Source of the DNA: Dactylellina haptotyla
Lineage: Eukaryota > Ascomycota > Orbiliomycetes > Orbiliales > Orbiliaceae
Assembly (NCBI GenBank): GCA_031310005.1
Contig: CM062380.1
Span: 620,001 to 684,000, forward strand
Length of the DNA stretch: 64,000 bases
Direction: 5' to 3'
Below, piece by piece: positions 10,458 to 22,776 of the stretch (position 1 is the stretch's first letter; every line of letters starts with the position of its first letter). A program made the position numbers and the translations under genes. The notes below the pieces were generated by a model. The model was given only the letters and a program-made list of their open reading frames with translations. It was not told the DNA's origin and searched no databases.

Positions 10458-12644
10458 ATGGGGTTGTTCAGGAAGAGGTCGACCAGCAGCGCCACGTCGA
10501 CAAAGCTGAAGAGGCCTCCACGATCTGGAACGCTGCGGCCAGAAATCCCCACGATCCCTCCCGCGCCCGTCGCTCGGAATATAAATGCTCCCTCCTTACC
10601 GCTGCAGGCGCAGCAGACGTCGTCATCGTTTGGCGGGCCAACTAATCTCGCCCAGCGACAGTCTCAACAGGCCTTCCACAATGCAGCTCCGCATTTCAAC
10701 GGAGCACCATTTCCCCCTGGTGGAGCATCGGGAAATGAGGATGGAATTTCCACACCTGTCTCGCAGGTATCCGGCCTGACGCACCCCTCTGATGCCGCTC
10801 CTGCACGGTCAACGGCACCCTCATCAGTCGATGCAATGTCTGCTGTCAGCTCTTTCAGAAAGAATGGCCAGATGATGGGAACAGGGCCCCAAGTCCAATT
10901 GAACGGGCAGCGTCTGTCAACGTCTACTGTGCCGGATGACGGTTTTTATATTGCCAATACATCTCGAAACAGAAGACTTTCTGGGGCCTCATCCGTTGTC
11001 GGAACCGAATCGTTCGATTCGAGGCCCTCCAGCATGATGACTGTCACAGGGATGGGAACAGGTAACCGGAAAGCGCCGCCCCCACCGTTGCGGGATAATC
11101 CAAGCACGTCCACATTACCCCAGGAGTGGACGGACAGAGATCCCAGCATCAATACCAGATTCACCCATTCTCCCACACCTTCCGAATCTGCTTCCATGCA
11201 GAGTTCTGTCGTGTATCCCCAACAGCCACAGCCTGAACGAAGACACCACGCTGGACAGGGCCCACCTCCTGGCTCTGCTCCACTACCACCACATCTTAAA
11301 TTCCGACCACATCACCCTCACTCTCAAAATCCCCCTCCTCCTTCACACCTACATAACCCTAATGCCCCCCGCCTTCATCGTCCTCCTCTTCCTGGTCATC
11401 AGTATCGCCCAAATAGCGCTAGTCAGCGTCTCCCTCCTCGATCCTTCCCACCACCTACCACGCCAAGGAGTGGCAGCTATCGCAATTCCCAAAACATGCT
11501 TCCCGTCTTGCCTGAGAATCGTCGGGCCTTCAGCCTCCCTTCGAGGTCGGGCTCTATTCGCAATCGTCCCCCACCTCCTCCAAACATTCCTCCAACTCCT
11601 GGCCCAAAAGCACTCGCTCTCACTTTTACATCCAACCATATCGAATGCAACAATCGACATCAGGTTCTCCTTCACACTAAGAACTATCACCACGCCCTTC
11701 CTTGTTTGACATGTAGGAAAGTGCCTACCGATGGTATGCTATATTGCACCTTCTGCGCCATGCGGATATGCAAGGAATGCGCAGCTCGACTCAGGAAGGA
11801 TTGGGATGGAGATATCACCAAAGGATGGGGAGGCGTCACCTCCGCGGTCGAGGAGTTTAGTGCCTCCCTCAGACCATACGCGAGGATGGTTGCCGGATGG
11901 GGGGAACGTTCGCCGCCGATACCAGCTAAGAACGCTGTCGGTCAGCTCGTCTGGCCCACGAAGACTAACACCGAGAGAGTCTGTGGTTTGCTGGGTGTTC
12001 CGTACAGACCCAAGACTGCTCCAGCAGCGACAAGCGTTCCGTTTTCGTTCGATCCTATCCCGAAAACACCGGATCCCACAGAACACGCGTCGTTCAACTT
12101 TGACAGTAGTCTCGAGCTCGAATCCGGACCGTCGACTTTGTCCCCGCCTTCACCCGTTACCCCTCCAGCTTTTGGAGGCTCCGGCAGCGAACACCGACTT
12201 CCCTTGGCTATGACGAATGGAAAGCAACCATTCGAAGCGCCGGGATACGGCTATTCGACGTCGCCTCAGATTCTTTCGGACTCGAACCCAGAATTAGTTC
12301 AACCGCGACCGTATCATCCCGTTGACACCGCGAATATTCTCAACACAGACCCAACTCGCCGTGCGCTCGCGTACAATAATTATCCTGCAGGGATGCCGCC
12401 GTTGCCCCCAGTGCCGCCGCCGCCGCCGCCGCCCCCAAACGGAACCTCACTATACCGAAGCAACACGGGGGCTACGACCAAGACCACGAAGACCACAAAG
12501 TCGACCAAGTCTACGAAAACCACCCAAGAGCGACCGACAACCGGTCATGGCAACCCGCCTAAGGCGAGCGCGTTTAGCAGCGTTAGGTCAACCGGCGGAG
12601 ACAAGAAGAGGAAGGGACTCATGGGTTTGTTTAACAAGAAGTAG
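10458..12644 (+). CDS. Proline-rich protein with a cysteine zinc-cluster, 728 aa
   Basis: One exon. Residues 1-~390 are low-complexity, rich in Pro, Ser, Gln and His, and probably disordered. At about 400-445 lies a compact Cys/His module with spacing CxxC-x10-CxxC-x4-CxxC (CLTC..CTFC..CKEC), which looks like a treble-clef/RING- or FYVE-like zinc site. A conserved-looking helical stretch follows (DWDGDITKGWGG to about 500). The rest is again disordered, with a run of Pro and a Lys/Thr run near the end. Both ends carry the same short motif: MGLFRKRS at the start and MGLFNKK at the stop. No signal peptide or membrane helix. I do not recognise a named family; a scaffold or membrane/cytoskeleton adaptor is possible. 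Confidence 0.8.
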   Translation: MGLFRKRSTSSATSTKLKRPPRSGTLRPEIPTIPPAPVARNINAPSLPLQAQQTSSSFGGPTNLAQRQSQQAFHNAAPHFNGAPFPPGGASGNEDGISTPVSQVSGLTHPSDAAPARSTAPSSVDAMSAVSSFRKNGQMMGTGPQVQLNGQRLSTSTVPDDGFYIANTSRNRRLSGASSVVGTESFDSRPSSMMTVTGMGTGNRKAPPPPLRDNPSTSTLPQEWTDRDPSINTRFTHSPTPSESASMQSSVVYPQQPQPERRHHAGQGPPPGSAPLPPHLKFRPHHPHSQNPPPPSHLHNPNAPRLHRPPLPGHQYRPNSASQRLPPRSFPPPTTPRSGSYRNSQNMLPVLPENRRAFSLPSRSGSIRNRPPPPPNIPPTPGPKALALTFTSNHIECNNRHQVLLHTKNYHHALPCLTCRKVPTDGMLYCTFCAMRICKECAARLRKDWDGDITKGWGGVTSAVEEFSASLRPYARMVAGWGERSPPIPAKNAVGQLVWPTKTNTERVCGLLGVPYRPKTAPAATSVPFSFDPIPKTPDPTEHASFNFDSSLELESGPSTLSPPSPVTPPAFGGSGSEHRLPLAMTNGKQPFEAPGYGYSTSPQILSDSNPELVQPRPYHPVDTANILNTDPTRRALAYNNYPAGMPPLPPVPPPPPPPPNGTSLYRSNTGATTKTTKTTKSTKSTKTTQERPTTGHGNPPKASAFSSVRSTGGDKKRKGLMGLFNKK

Positions 12645-14838
12645 TGATCGATAAACATTCATCATCTTCCGCCTCTCTCATCTCCTCCTATCTTCGCGCA
12701 TCATACCAACCACCGCCACCCCTATTTTTGGGTTCTCAGCCATGTCATGAATTTTCTTTCCACATTGCGTTAATGATATGACATCGATTGCTTTTTTCTG
12801 TCTCTTCTAGCTTCGGTTGCAATGGTCAATGGGTGCCATCTTTCCCCTTCTCTTTCTCCTTTCCAAATATTGATTAACAAAACCCTTTTTATTACTTTTT
12901 ATTATCGGTTCTTAATTTTCTCTTTATGGGCGAATTCCTCCACGTCCACCTATTCATTTTTTTGCCCCCACTGCCCACAAATTATAGCTTTTCAAGGTGG
13001 GAAGAAACTTTTAGAGACTTGAAATATTATTATTTCCTTTGTTTTCTTTTTCCTTTTTTTGCTAGCACTTTCTCCTTACAACAGCATCGGTCGAAATTTT
13101 TCAATTTTATCTTTACAGTCACGGATGGCGTTCATGGCGATCATGGAATGTTGCATTTCTGTTTTGGGAGGTGCGTTGGGCCACATTTTACAACAACCCC
13201 TTCCCGATTATTTCCTTTGTCAAGATGCTAGTGGTATCTATAATTTTCCTCTGGTCTATCCTCATCGTTATTTTAAATTGGGATTTTGGCTTTATCAATA
13301 TATTTGAACCCATCACGTTCCCAACGTCATGGGTACTTATCTTCTTTAGCGAATATTCAGATCTCTTTTTTTTTTTTTTTTTTAAACTCTCTGTATTGGC
13401 GGGAATATACAAATAGCGCTACACTATGATGGCCCTTAGCTAGGGCAACTGGAAAAGAAATATACTATTTGATCGAAAAATAATATAAATCGACATTTTG
13501 GACGTCTTGTCATGCCCCGAATCCGTAGTTGATCCTGTGTGGTCCCGTTACTAAATATACACCTGTCAAAGATTGACGTTTATAGCGATCGTATTGCTAT
13601 GCATATACGGAGTAGTATGCTCGTACTTCCAGAAGCGGAAATTGAGTTAACATGATTCTACTATAAGAGCCACTTTTGGCATCAGTATCCTGGCATATGT
13701 CGGTATCTCCGTTTACTGGGTCCCGAGTCCACGCCGCGCCGTGAGTATGGCACCGCACTGTTAACTTGCCCTTGATGAGCTCATGAAGGTAACATTGAGC
13801 CCGTGTTAGGATCAATATTCTCGCTGGCACTAGCTAGTTCGCCTTTTGCCTTTCCTAGCCGGTACTTTACGAGTAGAGGGTTCGGGAAGGATCTAGAATG
13901 TGTTTTTACGGTATATATCTGGTTTTCTATCTGTTTTCTACGCCAGCTAGCCTATCATGTGGAGAACATGATAGGCGAAACATGTGTATAAATTTACAAT
14001 TGAAAACCAATTGGCAGATCCCCTTGGCTCCGCGCGAGGATTCCGATCGCGAATCTAATAAGAAACGAAAAGGCAGTTTTGTTTCGATTGTCTCGTTTTA
14101 TTTCTTTTCTTAAGGCTACTGTAGCAAGTTTGACAGGAACCAGGTTAGACAAGTTTACAGAGCGGACTGGTTTGGCAATCGGCGCCCTGGATGTTTAAAT
14201 TCGATATGCCTAACTGCTAAACCAAGCGGTACAGCGGAGGGTATTCACAGATTAGATATTAGAGAATCCCCCCAGCTCTCACGTTATAGTTCTAATAAAT
14301 AAGTAAATCGGCCAAAATAGCCAGATGGGGGCTAAATGAGGTCCGCCAGTTCGCGTGCGTGTGGAAATTGAGGTTGTAGCGCCCGCCACCAGCTGCAATG
14401 TGTTGTCCTGTGGTCTTAGCTCTCCCAGCTGGCCTGGCGGGTTTCTTGGCATCGAAAAGGTCGCGAGTTTGAAGGTGACTCGCCACAGCAAGAAAAAAAA
14501 AAAGCTTTGTCGCCGCACAACCTCATCAACCCGCGTGTCGACTTTCTCTCTTTCCAATTGAGTACGCGGCCGCACATCGTCATCCTTCATCGCCGAGTCT
14601 CGGCGGATACACGATACAGGACCTTTTCTTAGCCCAGGGGCGATACCGGCAGGGAGGATTCCTTCTCCCGTCGACGCGTGGGGGAAAAGACGACACTTTT
14701 TAGCTCCCCATCGAAGCTTCACGACTCACACGAAAATATACGAAAAATACGATATCTACTACGGCCACGGAAAATCCATCATTAAATCTAGCTTTTTAAA
14801 CTAGACTTCTAGCGTACCGGCTTCGGAATCGAAGAGAG
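12645..14838. other. Intergenic region, AT-rich
   Basis: About 2.2 kb. Short frames only, none with a domain. It contains an 18-T run at 13366-13383 and one perfect hairpin (listed separately). The last ~300 bases are probably the Brr2 leader. Confidence 0.5.
13950..13976. repeat. Perfect 11-bp inverted repeat (hairpin)
   Basis: Arms GCCTATCATGT (13950-13960) and ACATGATAGGC (13966-13976) around a 5-base loop GGAGA. There is no T run directly after it and no coding gene nearby. Confidence 0.8.
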
Positions 14839-17800
14839 ATGTCCGGTCCAGGCCCCACCGGCGGCGGCGGCTCCGGCCAGCCGTCGAACCAGTCCCAATA
14901 TAACTATGCCAACATGTCCAATCTCGTCCTCCAGGCGGATCGTCGGTTCGGTTCCGGTCCCCGACGCGGCGACGAGGCCTCAGGCGAGGCGGAGAGTTTG
15001 GCGGGCAGGGTCAGCATAAAGGATATGGGCACACGTGCAAGTCGCGATAACGCTCCGATGGAGAAGAAGAAGAAGAAGTCCTCGGCCGTCAGGAAGGGGG
15101 ATCTCGGTGGTGCGGGGGGTGATGGCGGCGTGGAGGATGTCAGGGTGCCGATGAGAGGCGATAGAGGGAAGAAGTATGTTTATCCTTTTGTGACTCAAAG
15201 TAACGGTTATGATGGTTATACTGATCGTGGTGGTGGTGTTGGTTACAGGGCTGCGGGACTTTCTTCAGCTACAGATTTCGCATATGCGGACGTTAAATAC
15301 CGACCTAGGACGCAAGAGACCAGGGAGGTATTTGATCTGCTGTTAGCGTTTGTGTCCAAGGAAATTGGTGATGCGCCGGAGAGTGTGCTTCGTGCCGCAG
15401 CGGATGCCGTCCTCGAGATATTGAAGACCGAGGGGATGAAGGACTTTGATAGAAAGAAGGAGATTGAAGATATCTTTGGCAACGTTATGGGCGGCGAGAG
15501 GTTCAACAAGTTGGTTAATCTGGGGAAGAAGGTTACAGATTACGAAGATGAAGGGGATGAAGAGATGGGTGGTACCGGTGAAGACGGCCAGGAAGCCGAC
15601 CTGGATGACCGACATGGTGTTGCCGTCGTCTTTGATGATGAAGAGGAGGATGAGGAGGAAGGCGGTGGGGTCGCCTATGAAGTTGGCGACGAGGGCAGCG
15701 AAGACGAAGATGATGCGCCAAAGGAAGCGGAGAAGGAGAAAGATGATGAAGAGGAAGCGGAGGAGAGCGGTGATGAACTTGTCATCAAGGCCGCTATCAA
15801 CGGAGATAAGGGTAAAAAGGGGAAAGAAGGAGACGATAAGGAGTTCGTACCCGCGCACAGTATAGACGCCTTCTGGCTGCAGAGAACGATCGGAACAGTA
15901 TACCCGGATGTCCACGAAGCTGCTACTAAGACTACTACTGCTATGGGACTGTTGGAGAGCGAAGTCCCACTGAGACAGTTAGAAAACGACCTCATGGAGT
16001 TGTTTGACTGGGAGCATTTCGAAGTTGTCAGAATCCTAACGAGGAACCGGGAAAAGATTGTCTGGTGCACGAGGCTTGCGAAAGCTGGTGACGAAGACGG
16101 GATCAAGGCTGTCAAAGCGGAGATGTTACAGAACGGGCTCAGATCGATTTTGGATGAAGTCGAAGCTAGAGATGGGAAGCCCTCTGGCGGCCAAGCTAAG
16201 ATCAAGGCTGACCTGATGGATGTGGACGTTCCCACTTCTGCGACCCAGCCTGAGAAGAAAGGTGGACAGTTTGTCACTGGCCTGCAGCCTAAAAAGACCT
16301 TCGACCTTGAAAACCTCATTTTCGAGCAAGGAAACCATCTTATGACCAACCCGAATGTCCGTTTGCCACAGGGTTCGACCAAGCGGCTCTTCAAAGGTTA
16401 TGAAGAATATCACATACCCGTGCCAAAGAAGAAGGGAGATGTAGCCGGCGAAGAGCTCGTCAATGTCTCCTCGATGCCAGAGTGGGCACAGCACCCTTTC
16501 ATCTCTTCTAAGTCAACGAAACTCAATCGCATACAGACAAAATGCTACCCTACCGCGTTCGGCAGCGATGAAAATATGCTTATCTGCGCGCCTACAGGTT
16601 CCGGAAAGACAAACGTAGCCATGTTGACGATGCTGCATGAGATTGGGAAAAACATCGATCCTAAGACCGGACAGGTGCGGCTGGATGATTTTAAGATCAT
16701 CTATATCGCCCCACTTAAGGCCTTGGTCCAAGAACAAGTCGGCAACTTTGGAAAGCGTCTGGAGCACTACGGCATCAAAGTCGCCGAGTTGACTGGTGAC
16801 CGTCAGTTGACAAAAGCACAGATTGCGGATACTCAAATCATTGTAACAACACCTGAAAAGTGGGATGTCATCACTCGTAAAGCTACAGATACAAGCTACA
16901 CAAACCTAGTCCGCCTGATCATTATCGATGAAATCCATCTGCTTCACGACGAGCGTGGGCCTGTTTTGGAGAGTATTGTCTCTAGGACAATCAGGAAGCA
17001 AGAACAAACCCTCGAACCCGTCCGCATCATTGGTCTCTCCGCCACCCTGCCCAACTATCTCGACGTTGCCGCCTTCCTCCGAGTCGATACCGTCTCCGGA
17101 CTCTTCCACTTCGATGGTAGCTATCGACCTTGCCCGTTGAAGCAGGAGTTTGTTGGTGTCACAGAGAAGAAACCGCACAAGCAGCTGCAGGTCATGAACG
17201 AAGTCACCTACAGCAAGGTTATGGAGCAGGTTACGCAGAACCAGATGCTCATTTTCGTCCATTCGAGAGCTGATACCGCCAAGACTGGAAAATATATCCG
17301 CGACAAGGCTATTGAAATGGGTACAATTGGTGATATCATCCGCAGTGATGAAGCCTCGCGAGAAATCTTGCGAGAGGAGGCGGAAGCCGTTCAAAACGCG
17401 GACTTGAAGGATCTCATGCCCTATGGTATCGGTATCCATCATGCTGGTATGACGCGAGCCGACAGAGGGTCCGTAGAGGACTTGTTCAATGATGGCGCGA
17501 TTAGAGTGCTTGTATGTACTGCTACTTTGGCTTGGGGTGTCAACTTGCCAGCGCACACTGTCATCATCAAGGGCACTACTGTTTACTCTCCTGAGAAGGG
17601 TGACTGGGTTGAGCTTTCGCCACAGGATGTGCTACAGATGTTGGGTCGTGCGGGTCGTCCGCAGTTCGATGTTTATGGTGAAGGTATTATTATCACCAAG
17701 AGCACGGAGTTACAGTACTATCTCGGACTATTAAACCAGCAGCTCCCCATCGAGAGCCAGTTTGTCAGTAAACTGATTGACAATCTGAATGCGGAGATCG

Positions 17801-20800
17801 TCCTGGGTACGGTGAAGACCCGTGATGATGCCGTCGAGTGGCTGGGGTACACATATCTCTATGTGAGAATGCTCCGGTCACCCAACATCTATAATGTCGG
17901 CGCCGATTACGCGGACGATGATGCCCTCTTACAAAAGCGTGTGGATTTGGTGCATTCTGCCGCCGTCGCACTCGAAAAGTGCAACCTGATAAAATACGAC
18001 GTCAAGAGCGGACGACTTCAATCGACGGAACTCGGTAGAATCGCAAGTCACTACTACATCACTCACAAGAGCATGTTGACCTACAACCAGCACTTGCAGC
18101 CCAACATTTCGCCTATCGAGTTGTTCAGATTGTTTTCTTTGAGCGAGGAGTTCAAATACATCCCTGTCAGAAGAGACGAAACACCCGAGCTGCAAAAGTT
18201 GTTGGGCAAGGTTCCTATTCCAGTGAAAGAAGGAGCGGAAGATCCGCAGGCTAAGATTAACGTTTTGCTTCAAGCGTACATCTCGAGATTAAAACTCGAC
18301 GGATTGGCGCTCATGGCAGATATGGTCTACGTCACGCAAAGCGCAGGGCGAATCCTAAGAGCTGTGTTTGAAATGTGTTTGAAGAAAGGGTGGTCGAGTG
18401 TTTCCAAGGTGGCCCTAGAGTTGTGCAAAACTGTGGAGAAGCGGATGTGGCCGACCATGACGCCTCTTAGACAATTTCCGGATTGCCCACCCGACGTTAT
18501 CAGGAAGTTGGAAAAAATGGATATCCCGTGGAATCGCATGTTCGATATGGAGGTGCCAGAGTTGGGAGAATTGGTGGGGAGCAGTGTGAATGGCCGGATC
18601 ATTCACGAGTTGCTGAGGAAGTTCCCGAGAGTGGATGTGCAGGCGCAGGTTCAGCCCGTTACTAGGAGTATGCTGAGGGTCGAGATGACCATCACGCCGG
18701 AGTTTGAGTGGGACGATACAGTGCACGGAAATGCCGAGGGTTTCTGGATCATCGCCGAGGATTGCGATGGAGAGACTGTCCTCTTTTCTGACCAGTTCAT
18801 TCTGAAGAGACAGTATACCACCGCGGAAGAAAGTCAACATTTAGTGGAGTTTATTGTGCCGATTTCAGAGCCGCTGCCGCCAAACTATTTCTTCACAGTT
18901 GTCAGTGACAGGTGGCTGCAATCTGAAACAAAGCTTGCTGTGAGCTTCAGAAAGTTGATCCTGCCAGAGAAATTCCCTCCACATACACAGCTTCTTGATC
19001 TTCAGCCTCTACCTGTGAACGCGCTGAAGAGGAAGGAGTTTGTCGCGTTATACCCGGAGTGGAAACATTTTAATAAGATTCAGACCCAAGTCTTCAATTC
19101 ACTTTTCTCGACGGACGATAATGTCTTTGTGGGAGCGCCAACAGGCAGTGGCAAGACCGTATGCGCAGAGTTTGCATTGCTGAGGCACTGGTCGAAGAAA
19201 GAGCCAGGAAGAGCGGTCTACATCGCACCATTCCAAGAGCTTGTCGACCAGAGATATAAGGATTGGACTAAACGACTGGCGCATCTTGGAAAGACTATTG
19301 TCAAGTTGACTGGGGAAGCTACTGCCGATCTCAAGTTGCTTGAGAAGTGTGATCTGGTACTCGCTACACCCGGACAATGGGATGTTCTCTCGAGGCAATG
19401 GCAACGAAGGAAAAACGTACAAACTGTCAATCTTTTTATCGCAGACGACATCCACATGCTTGGCGGCACTCACGGTTATCTATACGAGATTGTGGTATCG
19501 CGTATGCAGTATATTGCCATCCAGCTTGAGAAGACAGATACCAGGATTATCGCCCTCAGCGTGTCTTTGTCGAACGCTAGAGATCTCGGCGAGTGGATTG
19601 GCGCCACCTCGCACACGATTTACAACTTCTCTCCGTTCGATCGACCCAACCCGCTCGAGATCCATATGCAGAGTTTCACGATTCCCCACCACCCAAGTTT
19701 GATGCTGGCAATGATCAAGCCTGTTTACCAGGCGATTGTACAGCATTCAGGCGGTGAACGGGCGATTGTGTACGTCTCTAGTAGGAAGGAGTGCCGAGGT
19801 TCTTCTATGGATCTGTTGACCCAGTGCATTGCTGGTGACGATGAAGACATGTTCCTCCACGCTGATCCCGAAGATGAGGGATTCCTGAAAATGTTGGAAA
19901 AGGTCCAGGAGAAGACGCTAGCCGCAAGTTTGAGACACGGAATTGGTTATTTCCATGAAGCCCTGAGCAACTCTGACAAACAGATCGTGTCATACCTCTT
20001 CGAAGCGGGAGCGATTCAAGTTCTTTTTGCTACGCGAGATGTTTGCTGGGAGTTGGAAGCTACTGCGCCACTCATCGTGGTCATGGGTACACAGTACTTT
20101 GAGGGCCGAGAGCACAGATATGTTGACTATCCTCTCAACGAAGTCCTCCAGATGTTTGGCAAGTCGACAAATAAGGCGGTACTTATGACACCTGCCGCCA
20201 AGAAAGATTACTACAGGAAGTTTGTTAACGAGGCGCTACCCATCGAGAGTCTTCTGCAGTCATATTTGCCGGACGCTTTCGTAGCGGAGATCAGCACCAA
20301 GATGATCACGTCTACTCAGGATGCCGTGGATTGGACCACATACACCTACTTCTACCGCAGATTGCTTGCGAATCCCAGCTTTTACGGCCTGACTGATGTT
20401 AGCCACGAAGGCTTGTCGGCATTCCTATCTGAGATGGTGGAAAATACGCTCAAGGAACTCTCGGAGGCAAAGACTATCGATCTCGACGAAGAGGACGATA
20501 CTATTGCGCCACTGAACCCGGCAATGATTGCAGCGTACTACAACGTTTCGTTTATCACAATGCAGACATTCTTGTTGAGTTTGAACGCCAAGACGAAGCT
20601 GAAAGGTTTGCTAGAGATCGTGACCTCTGCAACTGAATTCGAAGCCATTCAAATCAGGAAGCGAGAGGAGGTTCTACTCCGAAGAATTCACGAAAGTCTA
20701 CCTGTCAGGATGTCTGAGCCGATCAACTACGAGAGCGCACATTTCAAGGCCTTTGTGTTGATGCAAGCACATTTTTCAAGACTTCAGTTGCCTGCTGATT

Positions 20801-21639
20801 TGAAGAGTGATCAGAGCATCTTGCTCAGCAAGGTTTTGAACCTTTTGAACGCCAGTGTCGACGTGTTGAGCAGTGAGGGTTGTGTGAACGCCATGAGAGC
20901 CATGGAGATGAGCCAGATGGTTGTTCAGGCGATGTGGGATGTGTCGAGGGATAGTCCTTTGAAGCAGATTCCATATTTCAATGCGGAGTCTGTTAAGACT
21001 GCTGCTGGCTTTGGGTACGTATTTTCAACCTCATACTAATTCCGCTTTTACTTTTTACTACATGAATCAAGAGACTAATATTTGTATTCTCCATATAGTA
21101 TCAAGAGAGTCTTTGACTTTATTGACGAGATGGGCCCGGATGGCGAAAATCGCGACAAGTTGCTCAAAGCGCTTGCGTTCGACCGAAATCAGCTACAAGC
21201 AATCGCTACCTTCACCAATGAGAAATATCCCGACGTCGAGTTTAACGCGGAACTGGAAGACGAGGATAACGTTGTCGCTGGAGCACCGTCCTACGTTAAC
21301 GTTACCCTCAGCCGCGACGAAGACGAAGAAGAAGACGACGAAGAGCCCGATCTCACCGTTCATGCGCCCTTCTATCCCAATTCAAAGATGGAGGGCTGGT
21401 GGGTTGTTGTTACGGATGATACGACGAATAGCTTACTGGCTATTAAGCGCTTGACGTTCGGCCGGAAACATAAGGTCAGGTTGGAATATGTGGTACCCAG
21501 TCCTGGAACACATAAGCTCAGTGTGTTCTTGATGAGTGATAGTTATGTCGATGTGGACCAGGAGCTGAATTTTGAGGTTACTGTAGCGGAGGGCATGGAT
21601 GAGGATGACGAGGAGGAGGAGGAAGAGGATGAAGAATAG
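14839..21639 (+). CDS. brr2: Pre-mRNA-splicing helicase Brr2 (U5 snRNP)
   Basis: Exons 14839-21014 and 21099-21639 (84-base intron, donor GTACGT, acceptor ATATAG, phase 2), about 2238 residues, normal for the family. Brr2 is the Ski2-like RNA helicase that unwinds U4/U6 to activate the spliceosome. The N-terminus has the typical YANMSNLVLQADRR, then an acidic, Lys-rich region. Cassette 1 is intact: APTGSGKT (~584-591), DEIH (~697), SAT (~734), HHAGMTRADRG (~867) and GRAGR (~936). Cassette 2 keeps a P-loop (GAPTGSGKT, ~1432) but has DDIH (~1536), SVS instead of SAT, and a decayed motif VI (MFGKSTNK), as known for the inactive regulatory cassette. Each cassette is followed by a Sec63 unit. The short last exon ends in an acidic tail. 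Confidence 0.97.
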
Positions 21640-22776
21640 TTGTCTGGTTCAAAAATAGATCGATTTAAATATATAATCCCTGGTTGAGATAATGGAGAAG
21701 GAGCAATAAAATGTATTATAGTTTTCTATTGTCTTTTCTGTCATAATGATGAAAAGAATCCTCAAAAAGAATTGCTATTGTAATTGAACTAAGCTCCCTT
21801 TTGTGTTACACAGACCCAGAGATTCCCCTTCTAAAATATATTAATAGCAGAAAACGTATTTCCATAACTAAATAGGGATGAATTAAAGAAACAAACAAAC
21901 AAACAAGCAAGCCCCTGTTTACGTATACCAAAATGGCGACAGTTTCTCATACGTCAGGGAAGTTCCCAACTGATTGTGGATTTAGGCTCAACGGCATTCT
22001 GAACGGCATTCTGTTAACTTCGTGCGAAACCTCAATTTTAAGGCTGTGGGCGTTGGCCAGTAGGCGCGTCGCGCGCTGCCGACGGCGTGGGCTGAACACA
22101 TCTGAAACGTCTGCACCCGTAACCGAGCCGTCCAACTTCAGCCCCATGACATGATTCGAGCTCGAAAATACAGATATTCGCAAGTGGGGAGCATCCACAT
22201 ACGCAATAACCCTCAATTCAAAGATCAGCCGCAGTTAGTTCCTTCAATCAGACCCCGCAATACTACTTGTGTGGTAAGATTTAAGCTTTGTTCAAGTTGC
22301 ACATGCATGCTGTAGATTTGATGAAAAGTTGAACCCTACATATGCATCTGGGGAAAGATGTTGGTTGCTTTTTTAACACAACCACTACATATAGATTCAA
22401 TCGATTTCAGTAATATAAAAGATGCTTTACAAAATTTCTCGATTTACTAGCCTATATGGCATTAGCAAATTGAAGCTCTATATGCAGGACCCACACGTAC
22501 ATGTACATGTGCATATTTTCTGGAACTTAGGTTGCACGGCTGAATGCTTGATCTCAGCTGAAGCGGGGACGGAAATGTCGAAGTTGTTTTTGAACGTTGG
22601 GAACCGCTTTTCTAGGCTAGATTTACATCGATGGGTCTCGGTGATATCAATACCAATTGGAATTGGAATGGCTATATATTCGCTATGTTTCAGTCATGGA
22701 TCGATTTCATGATCAAATCAATCGAAAAACCAGACACATCTAGAAAAATATTTTGCTAGTACTATAGTTTCAAAAC
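21640..22776. other. Intergenic region
   Basis: About 1.1 kb between Brr2 and the metzincin gene. It contains an (ACAA)n-type microsatellite near 21888-21912 and a 12-base tandem duplication (AACGGCATTCTG, 21990-22013). No supported gene. Confidence 0.5.

Noticed and set aside
19444-20200. Decayed helicase motifs in the second half of Brr2 as a sign of damage
   Set aside because: The second cassette of Brr2 is known to be catalytically degenerate in all eukaryotes; normal for the family.
21990-22013. 12-base tandem duplication
   Set aside because: Short, intergenic and isolated; likely replication slippage.
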